Notes under the pieces: generated by a model
Databases searched by the model: none
What the model was told of the DNA's origin: nothing
Seen by the model: the letters and a program-made list of their open reading frames with translations, nothing else
Part shown: positions 47,901-58,435 of the stretch, piece by piece
Numbering within the stretch: the stretch's first letter is position 1
Layout of the letters: each line of letters starts with the position of its first letter
DNA from: Taeniopygia guttata
Taxonomy: Eukaryota > Chordata > Aves > Passeriformes > Estrildidae
NCBI RefSeq assembly: GCF_048771995.1
Contig: NC_133026.1
Coordinates: forward strand, 92,460,501-92,524,500
DNA: 64,000 nucleotides
Reading direction: 5' to 3'
Translations under genes and position numbers: made by a program

Positions 47901-50320
47901 AGACTTTGTTCCATTTGGCCTCAGAGTGTTGCAGTACTAGTTCTCAGTAATTAATTGAAATTTTTCTTGCCTTGCTGATTTCAGATACAGTCCGGATGTT
48001 GTGTTTTTACAGGAGGTCATCCCACCACATCTCCCTCTTCTCCAGATGAAAGCTGGCAATTACACTATTATTCCAGGTAAGAAAAACTTTCGGGTACTAA
48101 AGACAAAAACCAGAAAACAAAGTTTGGGTTTATTCTGTTTCTCTTGCCAAAACCTCCAACCATTTTAAATAATATAAAGAGTAAAGTGAAGAAGGAAGCA
48201 CTTGATGTTTCTGTGTTTTGGTATCAGCATGTAGCTTGATGCAAATTATGCATGTGAAAAGCTTGCTTTTCTGGCATTTTCCTGTGTGTTTCTTTCTGCA
48301 TTTTGAAAGATTGGTAGGGAGGGTAGTCAAAAAGTACCATAGATAAGTTACTTTTCTGTGTATTAGCATTTAAAAAATATGAAAAAATTCAGAGTGTTAT
48401 TATGCAACTTTTCACTAATGACTTAAAAATCAACATATATTCTCACAGTCTGTGGTAAAAAGGTCTCTTTCAGAACCTTAATTGCTTTATGGCAGTTCTG
48501 CTGTGGCACAGCAGAAGATGTCCTGAAACGTTTCTTTGCTTGGTCCTCTGTAGGTAACATAGATGAGTATTTCACTGCTGTAATGTTAAAGAAATCAAGA
48601 GTGAAGCTACTGAAACATGACATAATACCTTTTCCAACGACTGCTATGAAGAGGAATCTTTTAGTTGTGCATGTGAGTGAGTCAGGATGTACTAAGCAGC
48701 TGTACTTCTGTCTTCCAAACAGAAAATCCCAGGAAAGGTTGAACTGGATTTTTATCTATGACAGTCTCAAAGAGCAGAAAAACTTCTCCAAGCATACGAA
48801 CCCAGTTGCATTTGATACTGACAAACTTAAATCTTTTATGCAAGTTACTTACCATACTTTGTTTTCAAGTCTCATAACCTGTGAAAACAAAACTAAAAGC
48901 CTATTACCCTCCTGTAAGCCCCTTTTCTTCAATGTAAAACTAATATTAACCAGAGCTCTGACATTCAGTAATGTTTGAGCTTTGTGATTAGGTTTTGTCT
49001 TTGAGCTTTGTGATCAGGTTTTGTCTTTGAGCTTCTTATTGTGATGTGGGTACTAACCCTGCCTCTTTGTTTCGCACATAGGTGAGCATATCTGGTATTG
49101 AACTTTGCCTTATGACCTCCCATCTGGAGAGCACTAAAAATCACTCCAAGGAGCGTATAAAGCAGCTGCAAATAGTGTTCAATGAAATGCAGAAGGAGTC
49201 TGAGTCCACCACTGTTATATTTGGAGGGGATACAAACCTCAGAGACAGCGAGGTAAATAGAAATAAGCAAGTTTGTTATTTAGAGAAGGTATTTTGACAA
49301 AACCTTCTCAGGCTTTTCTGTTGTCTATATGAGAAATTACCTACTCAACCGGAACAGAGATATGCAACACTTATTCTTAAGGTGTGGAACTGTGACTAAG
49401 TAGAAGTAAGAGTTGTTATGACTGAGGTGATATGTATGGATACCCCTTCCCAATAGCAAAATACTTTAATAATAATACTTGTATCTGAGCAGATGAAGGC
49501 AGATTTGATGGAAGTTTTGACTTCAAAAACATCTTATTTTGAGAACCTGGTCTTGTTCAACTCACCAGTTCTTAGAATCAATGAAGGAAGAGGGTACTCT
49601 GGAGAAATAGACCTTGATCCCTGGCAATCAAGACATTCAAAATTAGAAGCAGTTTTTGGCTGCTGATACTAAAAGGGAAATATGTACACTATTACTAGAA
49701 GGTCAGTGTTTCACCTCTCGCTATCATGAAATTCTGTTGCAGTTAACTGGAATGACTATTTAGGAAACATGGTGTTGGCCCCTACACCTCAACATTTCAG
49801 AGCTGAACATTTATTTTGGAACGTGTTTTGGATTTAGAAAGTGCTATAGGAAATGGTCCATGCTTTAGAGCATCTGGAGAAATACCATAGGTTAGAAACA
49901 TCTCCAAGAGCTTTGATTTTTAACAGCTTATGTTTTGCAGAAAAAAATCCAATGCTGTGACAACTCGGTTCTATTTTTTGAAGGCAAAATTTGTGAATTC
50001 ACTATCTTGTGGAATTTTTCCCCTCCTTCTACCTTCAGGTTACTAAACTTGGTAATCTACCTGACAACATTAAGGATGCCTGGGAGTTTTTGGGTAAACC
50101 TCAGCACTGCCGCTACACTTGGGACACGCAGTCCAACACCAACCTGAATGCAGCCTACAAGTGCAAGATGAGGTTTGACCGTATTTACTTTCGGCCTGCA
50201 GTGGAAGGGGGGCATTTCATTCCACGAAGCATGGACTTAATTGGTTTAGAAAAACTAGAATGTGGCAGATTTCCTAGTGATCACTGGGGCATTCTGTGTA
50301 ATTTTGATGTTATATTATAA
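44776..50320 (+). CDS. TDP2: Tyrosyl-DNA phosphodiesterase 2
   Basis: Seven exons (44776-44976, 45051-45139, 47146-47313, 47985-48076, 48554-48672, 49082-49252, 50039-50320) join to 373 residues; human TDP2 has 362. The enzyme hydrolyses 5'-phosphotyrosyl bonds to release trapped topoisomerase II from DNA ends, with Mg2+, in the nucleus; it also acts as VPg unlinkase (known). Layout: acidic Gln/Glu-rich start with a basic KRRK; UBA-like domain about 38-80 (VLCSEFTAITSSDEAVARRF); low-conservation linker to about 120; then the exonuclease-endonuclease-phosphatase domain with TWNIDGL (Asn131), FLQEV (Glu163), GGDTNLRD (Asp273) and SDHW (His362), the four catalytic positions of the family. It appears complete. 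Intron 1 is only 74 bp and intron 2 carries LTR fossils. Confidence 0.97.
45051..45139 (+). CDS. TDP2: TDP2 coding exon 2
   Basis: 89 nt, residues 68-96 plus two bases. RALNAYFDPPRD matches the end of the UBA-like domain (human RALNSYFEPP). The rest is an Ala/Gly/Pro-rich linker in CpG-rich DNA. The donor is GTAGGT. Confidence 0.9.
45561..45602. repeat. Two overlapping perfect AT-rich palindromes
   Basis: A 22-bp palindrome at 45561-45582 (centre ATGCAT) overlaps a 26-bp palindrome at 45577-45602 (centre TTATATAA) in TDP2 intron 2. The outer flank ATATGCATA recurs as TATGCATAT after 45602, so the symmetry extends imperfectly. Confidence 0.95.
45810..46272 (-). mobile_element. Endogenous retrovirus LTR, partial, antisense to TDP2
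   Basis: The plus strand reads TGTGGTTTAACCCCAG at the edge, then CCCATGGGTTGAGGTAAAAC, ATGCACAGTACAATTGCTCA, GGAATATCCCTTTTGCCAGT and CATCAGTGTGTTATCAAC. This is the reverse complement of a well-known avian ERV LTR that carries its promoter and poly(A) signal on the minus strand. No internal genes remain. It is an old fossil whose other edge is lost at the next element. Confidence 0.75.
46273..46880 (+). mobile_element. Second endogenous retrovirus LTR-type element, partial, sense to TDP2
   Basis: It starts TGACCAGGTTTGC, then GGCAAGGTTTTGGTAGTGAG, GAAGCTGCCAGAAGCTTCCT, GTCAGTGAAGAAGGAGGGGC and repeated units of the kind CCATGGA...GGAGCAGG. I know this sequence as an avian ERV LTR-type repeat, probably of the ERVL group, with internal short repeats. 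It is incomplete and without coding capacity. It abuts the first LTR in opposite orientation. Confidence 0.7.
47146..47313 (+). CDS. TDP2: TDP2 coding exon 3
   Basis: 168 nt, residues 97-152. It has the SUMO-interaction-like IDLT, an acidic linker, then FSLITWNIDGLDLGN (catalytic Asn131) and ARGICTYLAL. The donor is GTAAGT. Confidence 0.95.
47985..48076 (+). CDS. TDP2: TDP2 coding exon 4
   Basis: 92 nt, completes Leu153 and encodes YSPDVVFLQEVIPPHLPLLQ through TIIP. It contains catalytic Glu163 in LQEV. Confidence 0.95.
48554..48672 (+). CDS. TDP2: TDP2 coding exon 5
   Basis: 119 nt, residues 184-223: EYFTAVMLKKSRVKLL, then HDIIPFPTTAMKRNLLVVH. The donor is GTGAGT. The reading frame stays open about 100 codons into the following intron. 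Confidence 0.94.
48974..49033 (+). repeat. 26-bp tandem repeat in TDP2 intron 5
   Basis: The unit TTTGAGCTTTGTGATTAGG...TTTTGTC occurs at 48974-48999 and 49000-49025 with one difference, followed by a partial third copy. Confidence 0.9.
49082..49252 (+). CDS. TDP2: TDP2 coding exon 6
   Basis: 171 nt, phase 0 at both ends, residues 224-280. It contains ELCLMTSHLEST and the catalytic TVIFGGDTNLRD (Asp273). The donor is GTAAAT. Confidence 0.95.
50039..50320 (+). CDS. TDP2: TDP2 terminal coding exon
   Basis: Residues 281-373. It contains AWEFLGKPQHCRYTWDTQ, CKMRFDRIYFRP and CGRFPSDHWGILCNFDVIL (catalytic His362), then TAA at 50318-50320. Confidence 0.96.
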   Translation, partial: VTKLGNLPDNIKDAWEFLGKPQHCRYTWDTQSNTNLNAAYKCKMRFDRIYFRPAVEGGHFIPRSMDLIGLEKLECGRFPSDHWGILCNFDVIL

Positions 50321-50690
50321 GAAAGAAAGAAAGACTCGCATCTTCAGTTTTTAGGTGATTTATTCTTGTTTTTACAAAATTTTACTCTCTCATTTAAGGT
50401 AGGGCATATTTAAGTTTCCAACCTTAATACATTCTTTGTTCTTGGCTTCTGCAAGGATGGCTTTGTTTCAAGCCAGGTTTCCCTTTTCCCATTGTATGCG
50501 TCTTCTCTTGAATCACGTTTTATAATATTTATTTTTAAAAATATCTGCAAAACTAAACAAATTCTAGTTTTAAAAGGACAGGAAAAACCTGTAAATACAA
50601 TTCATAAACATACTCAGTGATTTAAAAGACATTTTTATTTTGGCATGTATTATGATTTCATAATAAAGGCTGCTTTTTTTTCTATTTTAA
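50321..50690 (+). other. TDP2: TDP2 3' UTR with poly(A) signal
   Basis: About 360 nt of AT-rich sequence ending just past AATAAA at 50662-50667. Cleavage is inferred near 50685. Confidence 0.7.
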
Positions 50691-51314
50691 GACTACTTCT
50701 ATTGTGCCTTCATTGTTTATTTTGTAGCCATTCCCATTATCCTTTATGACCTTGTCTTTTGTAGGATGTTTTGTATTAGCTTCTGAAGTTTGTGTTGAAT
50801 GTACACACCCCTTCAGGCAAGACAGTAAAGGAGCTGAGGAAAGAATGACTAGATTCTCACAAAATAAGAATTTCTTAAGTAGAAACTGAACTACTGTTGA
50901 ACAGATTTAAGAAAAAATATGCCTTCTATTTGACAAGAAAATTATATAGGCAGATGCATGGAATTTGTTCACTTGGGATGGTGTGCTCCTTACTTGGTGT
51001 TTATTGAGCCTGAACAGCTCAAGGCCTTGCTGACTTTGCAGAAGATCAACCAGGCCTTCCTACTCTTAAGAACTGTGTAAACGATCTTGTAGAAGCTGTT
51101 GTTTTATAGATGTGCAATGATGATGTAAAAGGGAAAGCCTCCTAACTTCCTGATGTGAAGTTCAGTGCATAGGCATGGAGGAGAAGGACAAATAACCTGT
51201 CAGTGATGTGAAGTGAATGGAGTTTGACAGTGTAAATTCTTCTTTTTGTTGTTGTTGTTTGTCTTTGGTCTTGAGCCCAAAGCTTACAAGCAGCTTGTAC
51301 TTTTCCTGCACTAC

Positions 51315-51449
51315 TGTGGTGGTTTGGTTCCACCTAGTAGCCAGTCTGCCACCCAGCCACTGTCTCAGTCCCCTTCCCCAATGAGGTGGGAGGAAGAAAT
51401 CAGAAAAAAAAGAAACAAGAAAGCTCATGGGTTGAGATAAAGACACTTC
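51315..51449 (-). mobile_element. Endogenous retrovirus LTR fragment
   Basis: TGTGGTGGTTTGGTTCCACC at the edge and CTCATGGGTTGAGATAAAGA near the end match the same end of the LTR type at 45810, in the same orientation. Only one end of the LTR is present. Confidence 0.65.
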
Positions 51450-51524
51450 CCAAATATCCTCATGGGCAAAACAGACTTGGTTTGAGGAACTTAATTTGTT
51501 TGGGAAACACATGCAAGGAAGGAA

Positions 51525-51750
51525 GTTCCTGGAAGTTCAGCTGGAACATGAAGAAGAACTTCTTTACTGTGCAGGTGGTTGAGCACTGGGTCAGGCTGCC
51601 CAGAGAAGGGGTGGAGTTTCCCTCCCTGTGGATATTTAAAACTGATTCCTTACTAATGTGCTCCAGTGGACTGACTGTGCTTGACCCAGGAGCTAAATGA
51701 CTGCTGGTGTTCACTTCCAGCCTTACCCATTATCACATTCTGTGACAGTA
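51525..51750 (+). mobile_element. CR1 LINE 3' fragment
   Basis: GAAGAACTTCTTTACTGTGC, GGTTGAGCACTGGGTCAGGC, TGCCCAGAGAAGGGGTGGAG and the ending CACATTCTGTGACAG follow the avian CR1 3' consensus, diverged and 5'-truncated as is usual for CR1. Confidence 0.8.
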
Positions 51751-51754
51751 ATTT

Positions 51755-51865
51755 ACAGCCAGTAAAAGTGTTTGACCACTCTTTCAGTAAAGATATCCGT
51801 CCTGATGTCCAGTCTAAACCTCTCCTGAATAAGTTAACTGCCTCTTCCTCTTGTCACAGGGACGG
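51755..51865 (-). mobile_element. CR1 LINE fragment, antisense
   Basis: The minus strand reads GACAAGAGGAAGAGGC, then AGGAGAGGTTTAGACTGGAC, ATCAGGACGGATATCTTTAC and GAGTGGTCAAACACT. This is the CR1 region just upstream of and overlapping the part in the neighbouring sense copy. The two CR1 pieces therefore face each other. Confidence 0.75.
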
Positions 51866-54800
51866 GGAGGCCTGAGGTGGGTGTGGTTTTCCTTTCATTC
51901 GGCAGGAGGCCCAGGTGACCTTACTAAACAAGCAAATAAGCCTCAGGATGTTTCTCTGCACAGAAATCAGCTGCAGAGATCTGTTCTGCTTTCACTTCTT
52001 TAAACAACAAATTCCTTTTATTAAAGGTGAAAGAGAACAGCCTGTTTTGGGAAAGATGTCCAATCCTTGATTGCTTTCAACATATCCCATTATTTTATAA
52101 TAACTCAGCTGCAAAAACAAGGAGGGAGAAAGCATTGATACATTTTTAAACTCATGTTGAGCTCATAATCTCTCCTTTCTATTCCAAAATAGTTCTATAA
52201 GAATGTGAAAAATAGGTACAATTGCCAGGATTTTCCTTCTGGTCTTAAAATGGGGCTGGCACAGATCACACATTATGACTTGCTCTATGACAATCTGTTC
52301 CTTACTAAGCCTTTGAAGAAATGTCATGGGGTTTGTTGTCAGGGCTTGCATGTCCTCCCCCTCCCTGGTAGATCCAGCCAAAGGATTTGTGGGGAAGGTG
52401 AAGGCAGTTCGACTTTTCTAACAGTGTTTGAGAAGGGAAAAGTACAATAAATTCGTATTTCATCATCAAGAAACACCAGATTACGTGGCCTTCTCTATTA
52501 TGGCTGCTTTTGGTTATGTGGCTACACCTTCTGGACAATTTTGGAAGACATGAAGGAGGCTGACTCCTGTTATTCTGAAACAGGTTTTTGAATCAGGGAT
52601 AAAAAAAGCAGGAAAAAGAAGAATTCAGAGTAGTGTGTGATCTATCTCCATGCCTAAACTCCAGCTCCATTTCTAGCATTGACTGATTCCTCCTTTGATC
52701 AGCAGTCTTTCTTAACCTTTGGAATAGATAGTGAGGGGGAGACATAAGAGCAAGAAAAGACATAACATTTGTATGGGCCAATTCATTTCTATAATTATAA
52801 ACAGTAGGTAAGAGGAAGATTCAATTCAGTGCAATTAGTGGTTAGTCATTATTCTAAAATGAGGAAAATTATGCATGCATCCTTTGAAAGCATTTTTGAC
52901 CTACAGAAGTGGTAATACTTTATAAGAAGACATGGAACACTAAATGTTTCACTGACTACTGGATGTGAGGCAATACATCTTTAATTAAATGTACTTTAAA
53001 CCACTTAATAAGCATCTAAATTGCTGACAATCAAGAGCAGTCAGAGTCTTTAAATTAATTTGCCTCTTAATTTAATCAGTGATGTAAAAGGTAAAATATC
53101 TGCTGAATACAGCAACTAAAACTTAAAGGGGTAGAAACAGCAAAGTTAAACCAAACAAAACATTTCTTGGCCTGCAGTTTGTAATTTGTTTTATTTTCTT
53201 GATTCAATAGCATAATATTATGGCATCTATACAGCCCAAAGGATTTATACAAATGTAAATGTGAGAAAATTAATAATCAACAGTAACCTGTACTTGTGAA
53301 AATCGTACAATTGGAGCATTATTTTATTAATTCTTTGATCCAGTTATCAAGAGAAGCAATCTCTTCTGAGAATCCAGCCAGTCTTAAACAGTCCTACATA
53401 AAAAGAGCTTGAACTTACTAAAAGAGAAGATACATACCTAGAATTAAATAAAGAAATGTTAAATATATAGGGAGTTAAATAGGTGGATTTAAAAAGAAGA
53501 AAAAGGGGGGAAATAGCAGGTAAATTTCCCAGGGTTTTGTTCACTAAGATTCTTCCTTAATGAAGATGCGTAGATTTTATTTTTTTATTTATTGGAGACA
53601 AAGCTTGTTGTATATCATCAGCTCAGAGGAAAGAGACTCCCAGTGACTGAGAAGTCTTCAGTGTAACACTGACATTTGAGAAAGTAGGAGGCTTAAACAG
53701 GAGGCACAGTGGGCTGAAATGCTGCTTAATTACAACAATTGAAATGAAAGTTACACTGTTTCTGTAGTGATAACACTTAAAGACAAAAAGGAAGGATTAC
53801 ACCATGCCATGATAACATTTTGCACTACAATATTTCCTGATGCTGCTACTGGTGGGACAGATGAGCTAACAAAAACCTACTCAGAAATCATTTGTTGAGG
53901 CAGAAGCTTTACCTGGACGGTAGATACTGTGTACAGGTGCAGCTGGCAAGGCTGGACAAATATGTCCAAGAAAGGGAACTCACTTTCTTGTGGCTTTCAA
54001 AAATTCTCCCAGTTATTGAAAAATCAGGAAAAAAAAATCTGTCTCAGATGCCCTGGAGGTGAATGCAATCATCATTTTCAATGTTGGCAGACACTTCATT
54101 GGGTTGAAACAGGTCAGAATTTTTTCCATTTGGGATGGAATGTGGGGGAAAAGGGTCTTTCTGCAAAAGCATAACACTATCTCACCAAGGTTTGGTAACT
54201 AAACTTGTGCATGTTCCACACCTCCACGCAGATGGCTGGCAGGGTTCAGGTTGCCCAGAGGGCTGCAGCAGCCCCCTGCAATGGGACAAACCTCCCAGTC
54301 AAGCTATGCCTTGAGGCAGGGCTTCCCTGCCACCAGCACCAAGTGGGTGGCAGAAGGACCATTTGATGTTGGTGGATTGGTGCTTGCAGGTCTCCTAATT
54401 ACCCCTGGATGTCTGGCAATGAGTTACCTGTCCTGGCTGATGGCAGCTTCACAGGGCTTTTGTCTGCCCAAGTGAGTGCACCTGCTGTGGAAAGGAGCTG
54501 GAGGTGAATCAGCATTGATCTAGTAGGCTATAAGGTTGTAAGCTTCCGTGGCCTTCAGCTAGCATGCATCACACTCAGCCTATTAGTTCATCAGTGTTAA
54601 ACCTGTTAGCTCATCAGTGTTATGAAGAGGAAGAATTGGCTCAGCAGGAAAATACCATATTAGCCTCTGCCCTCTGCAGTAATCTGCTTTCTCAGTCTGC
54701 TCCTCAGTTTGGTAGCATTTCTGGAGTTCACAGGCAGAGAATGGGCAACAGAAGCTGCTGCTGGGGTTCTCAGTTGGGAGCTGTTTGCTCTGATGCCTTT

Positions 54801-57800
54801 GTGTTTACATGGGACTGGCATGCAATTCGAGAAAGTCTGCTTGTGACAAAGCCAAGGGCACTGGACCAGCTACTGCTGTGCAGAGAAAGCAAAGAGGGGC
54901 ATTTGCTGCTTTCATCCTTTCCCCTGCTTCCACTAAGGCGGTGGGAGGTACCTCCTGACAGGACGAGCAGAAGGCTTATCTTCCTTAGCCTGCACTGCAC
55001 CAAGGAGCCCTTTGCATACTTGCACAGATGGTTCAAAAAGCTCTAGCTTAGAGTATCCAAGTGAATATTTTTTCCTGCAGAAGAATCTGAAGCTATATCT
55101 GGTACTTTTCCAGTCAGTAAAATTAGGAACTCACGAGCATGCAAAGCACTGGAGAGCAATCATCTTCCCCCACTGGCTCTGTAAATCAGCCCCGGTTGCC
55201 AACAGGAAGGCTGCAAGGCATGAGAAATGGGGCTGCCTTAGTAAGGACAGATAGCCAGGCTTCCTCTCTCTACACACACTTCCCTTTCAACACCAATGAG
55301 TCTCAGTCAACATCAAAAAAATATACAACGTTCTCATTGATCTTTTTTGTGTTATTATTAGAACAATTATTTTTATATCAAATAAGCACACTTCAGCCTC
55401 CCTAACTATGGCCTAACCATGGAAATAACAGAAATTGAGGAATAAAAATTGATGTAACAACAGAGCATGAAAATAATTTTAAATGCAGTCAGACAATTTC
55501 AGAGTTACAGTTCAGAGATTCATATTGCATCTTTACAGAGCTTGCACCAAGGGAGATTTGACTATCTTCAGGAAAAGTCATACAGCCTACTGTTAAAAAA
55601 TATTGAAAAGGTGGGAATCAGAGGGGAAATAAAAAGACAAGGCAAAACAGTTGTATAGTGAAGAGATGAACATTTCTCTTTGCCTTTTTGACTAGTAATG
55701 AGAATCACCCCCATATTTGCCTTAAAGCTAAATTAGTCCAGCACTGCAGAGAAGTTTGTGGTTATCCTTTCATGATGACACCATCATGGACTGTACCATG
55801 TCCTTGTTTTGGTGTATCATATCAAAGTTTATCTGATGGTCCATGAGCCAGGAAACAGCCATTTTTTACTGGAGCAAGTTTTCCATTTCATCTCAGCAGT
55901 TTTCATTTCTTCACTGGCTCCTAGTGGTAATACTAAAGAAGAAATAAATTCTATGCTCCACACGTCTCCTCTTCATCTGTCTCCTGCAACTTCAGTATAG
56001 AGTTTCCACAACTAGAATATAAGTGGTTTTGTGTTTTCGCTTTTGCTTTTGAGGAAAATTCTATTTTATTGACAACTGGGGATGCCCATAAGCAGAGGGA
56101 AAGAGTCAGGTCCATGAAAACTTGGGAAGTAGGTTTTGGAGCAGAGTTGGAAAAATGCCCTTCTGCAAGGAACAGATTATAAATTACCAGTGCAAGGTTG
56201 TCACCTTTCTGGTGTTTAGAGAGTGGAGGAGCCGGTATTTTAATATTTCATTATTTTTCAGAAAAGCAACTGGTAAAGCAGCAGGGACCATATATGTATG
56301 TGTGATGTGTTTTCCATGGACCACCTGCTCCACTGGTTTGCAGTCTGGAGTAGAATATTGAAACTTTCTCAGCTATTAAAAGTTGCCCCATGTCTGTGCG
56401 GCTTTGCTGGGCACTGGACATGCTCCATATTGCAGTATTATCTGCCATTACAAAACGTTCTGAGGAGAGCAAGGGTGCTGAGTGAAACGTAATGTTTTTG
56501 ATTAGATTGCCAGGAGGGGGAGTTTAGTAGGACTGGCTGGCAAAAATCCTCTCTGTGTTAGGCTTCTGCTAATAAACTTTGCATGCTTTCTGCTTTATTA
56601 GCATGAAGCAAGGAAAAAAGAGGGATTCTTTTTGTAGCAGTTGTTTGCAGTCTAATTTTTCAGGCCAAATAAATAGTCTGAATGATCTTAATTATAAATA
56701 TACAACAGAACCAAGGTGAAGCACAAGTCACAGAGAATCCAGTAACTCTGTTTTCAACAGATCAGCTTTTCACACAGTATCCTTCGGTTGAGGCTTTCAG
56801 ATTACTTAACTAGGTTGAAAACAAAATGTTCTTTCACAATGTATTTTTGGTTTGAAAGGGGATTGGTAGCTTTCTTCTGTCTGCTTGAAGCCTGCTGAGC
56901 TGCATGTACTGTATTCTCTTAAAGCTTGGTTCTTTGCAACTTTGAGAATAAAATACTGCACTTGCTCCCATTGACTGACTGAAATAAAATAATCTGTGAT
57001 TCCTGAACAAATCTAAATGAAATAATAATGTCCTTATTAGTGAAAACCAGATTGTTGATACGATAATTGAGCAGATTTATTGTCATCTCCTTGCACTAGT
57101 CTGCTGAAACAGCCTGATGTTTTATTTAATCTCATATCAGAGGAATTGCAGGCGGGTAATCCATCATTAAACAACATTTAGAATGATGGATGAAAATGTC
57201 AGCTTTCCCAACATAATCAATCCATATCTCATTAAAACATATTATTTATGTTTCTTATAATGGAACCTCCAGGGGTTTCTCGAGGAAAATGGAGACATCA
57301 GCTGTTGTTGAAAGATGAGATGATATATACTGTAGTTTATGAATTAATAAATGCATATAAAGATATTTATCCATACTATCAATTGTCTTTTACCATTTTA
57401 CAAATAAATCAAATGCCTTGGCTTTCCTCTTGCTGTGTATGGCAGCATTTTGTTATGTTCATTTTGTTAGTACTAATTCAGTGAGAAAAATACTAAAAAG
57501 CATGTAGGAAAGACCATTTTGCAAATTATTTCCAAGACATGGTGTGGGGAAAAATCCTTGAATGCAAATTAGTAAGAAAAACTTTACTGTTCTGTTACTG
57601 TTTGCTAAGGTCAGCTTTTGTCCCCGTTAGTCCCCCGTTAGATGCAGACAAGTCAATGCATTTATTTTACTACAACAGAGTTCCATTTTAAGGATATTTT
57701 CCACTATATGCTGTCTCCAAGATGAATGAAACTTTGATTTATGTGGTTGTGGTGCTGCTGTAGCTGTGGTCACAATGGCAGATGTTGCCTCACTTTACCT

Positions 57801-58378
57801 ATATTTGAGGATCATTTTATGCTTCAACTCCTAAACATCAATAAAGGAAAACGAGTAGCAAATGACTGCCTTGTGTACAACAGACTAACTCATATTTCAG
57901 ATGAAAATTAAGACGAAATGTAGCTTTGCTGTGGAATTACCATTATCTGCACCACTAGCAGAAGAGAGCTGGCCACAGGAAACAGTTCCTATCTGTACAG
58001 CAGCCAATGCAAAAGAAAAACTGTCATAGTGTGATCTTTATCAGGTCATCTTCATTGCACCAGACCAGTGACAAATGTATATGTTGGTCAGCTAGAGCTG
58101 CTTTGAATTCCTGATCTTATACGGGCTCTAGGCACAATGCACTCCCAAAATTTGTTCCAGTTTATTTACCCAAGGCAATGCTGGCTGTGAAAGGAAAACA
58201 AGCAGTCTCTATAAGCTGTTAGCTTTCCAGATAACAGCCTGTGTGTATGGAAACAAGATTTAAGACATAAAGATCTTATATTTTTCTCCACCTTAGAACT
58301 GCAGAGTGGAGATATTTTCTTCATTTCAATTTTCTTTGATTCATATAACTTCACCTTAGTGTATGTGAGGAGAGGATC

Positions 58379-58435
58379 TGTATATACAAGACAGCAATTT
58401 TGGCTTGTGTATAAATGTATATACAAGACAGCAAT
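58379..58435 (+). repeat. Direct repeat of 20 bp, 37-bp spacing
   Basis: TGTATATACAAGACAGCAAT occurs exactly at 58379-58398 and 58416-58435. Confidence 0.95.

Noticed and set aside
54564-55046. 160-codon plus-strand open frame downstream of TDP2
   Set aside because: No recognisable domain, no promoter or splice signals and no family. The opposite strand is also open over much of it.
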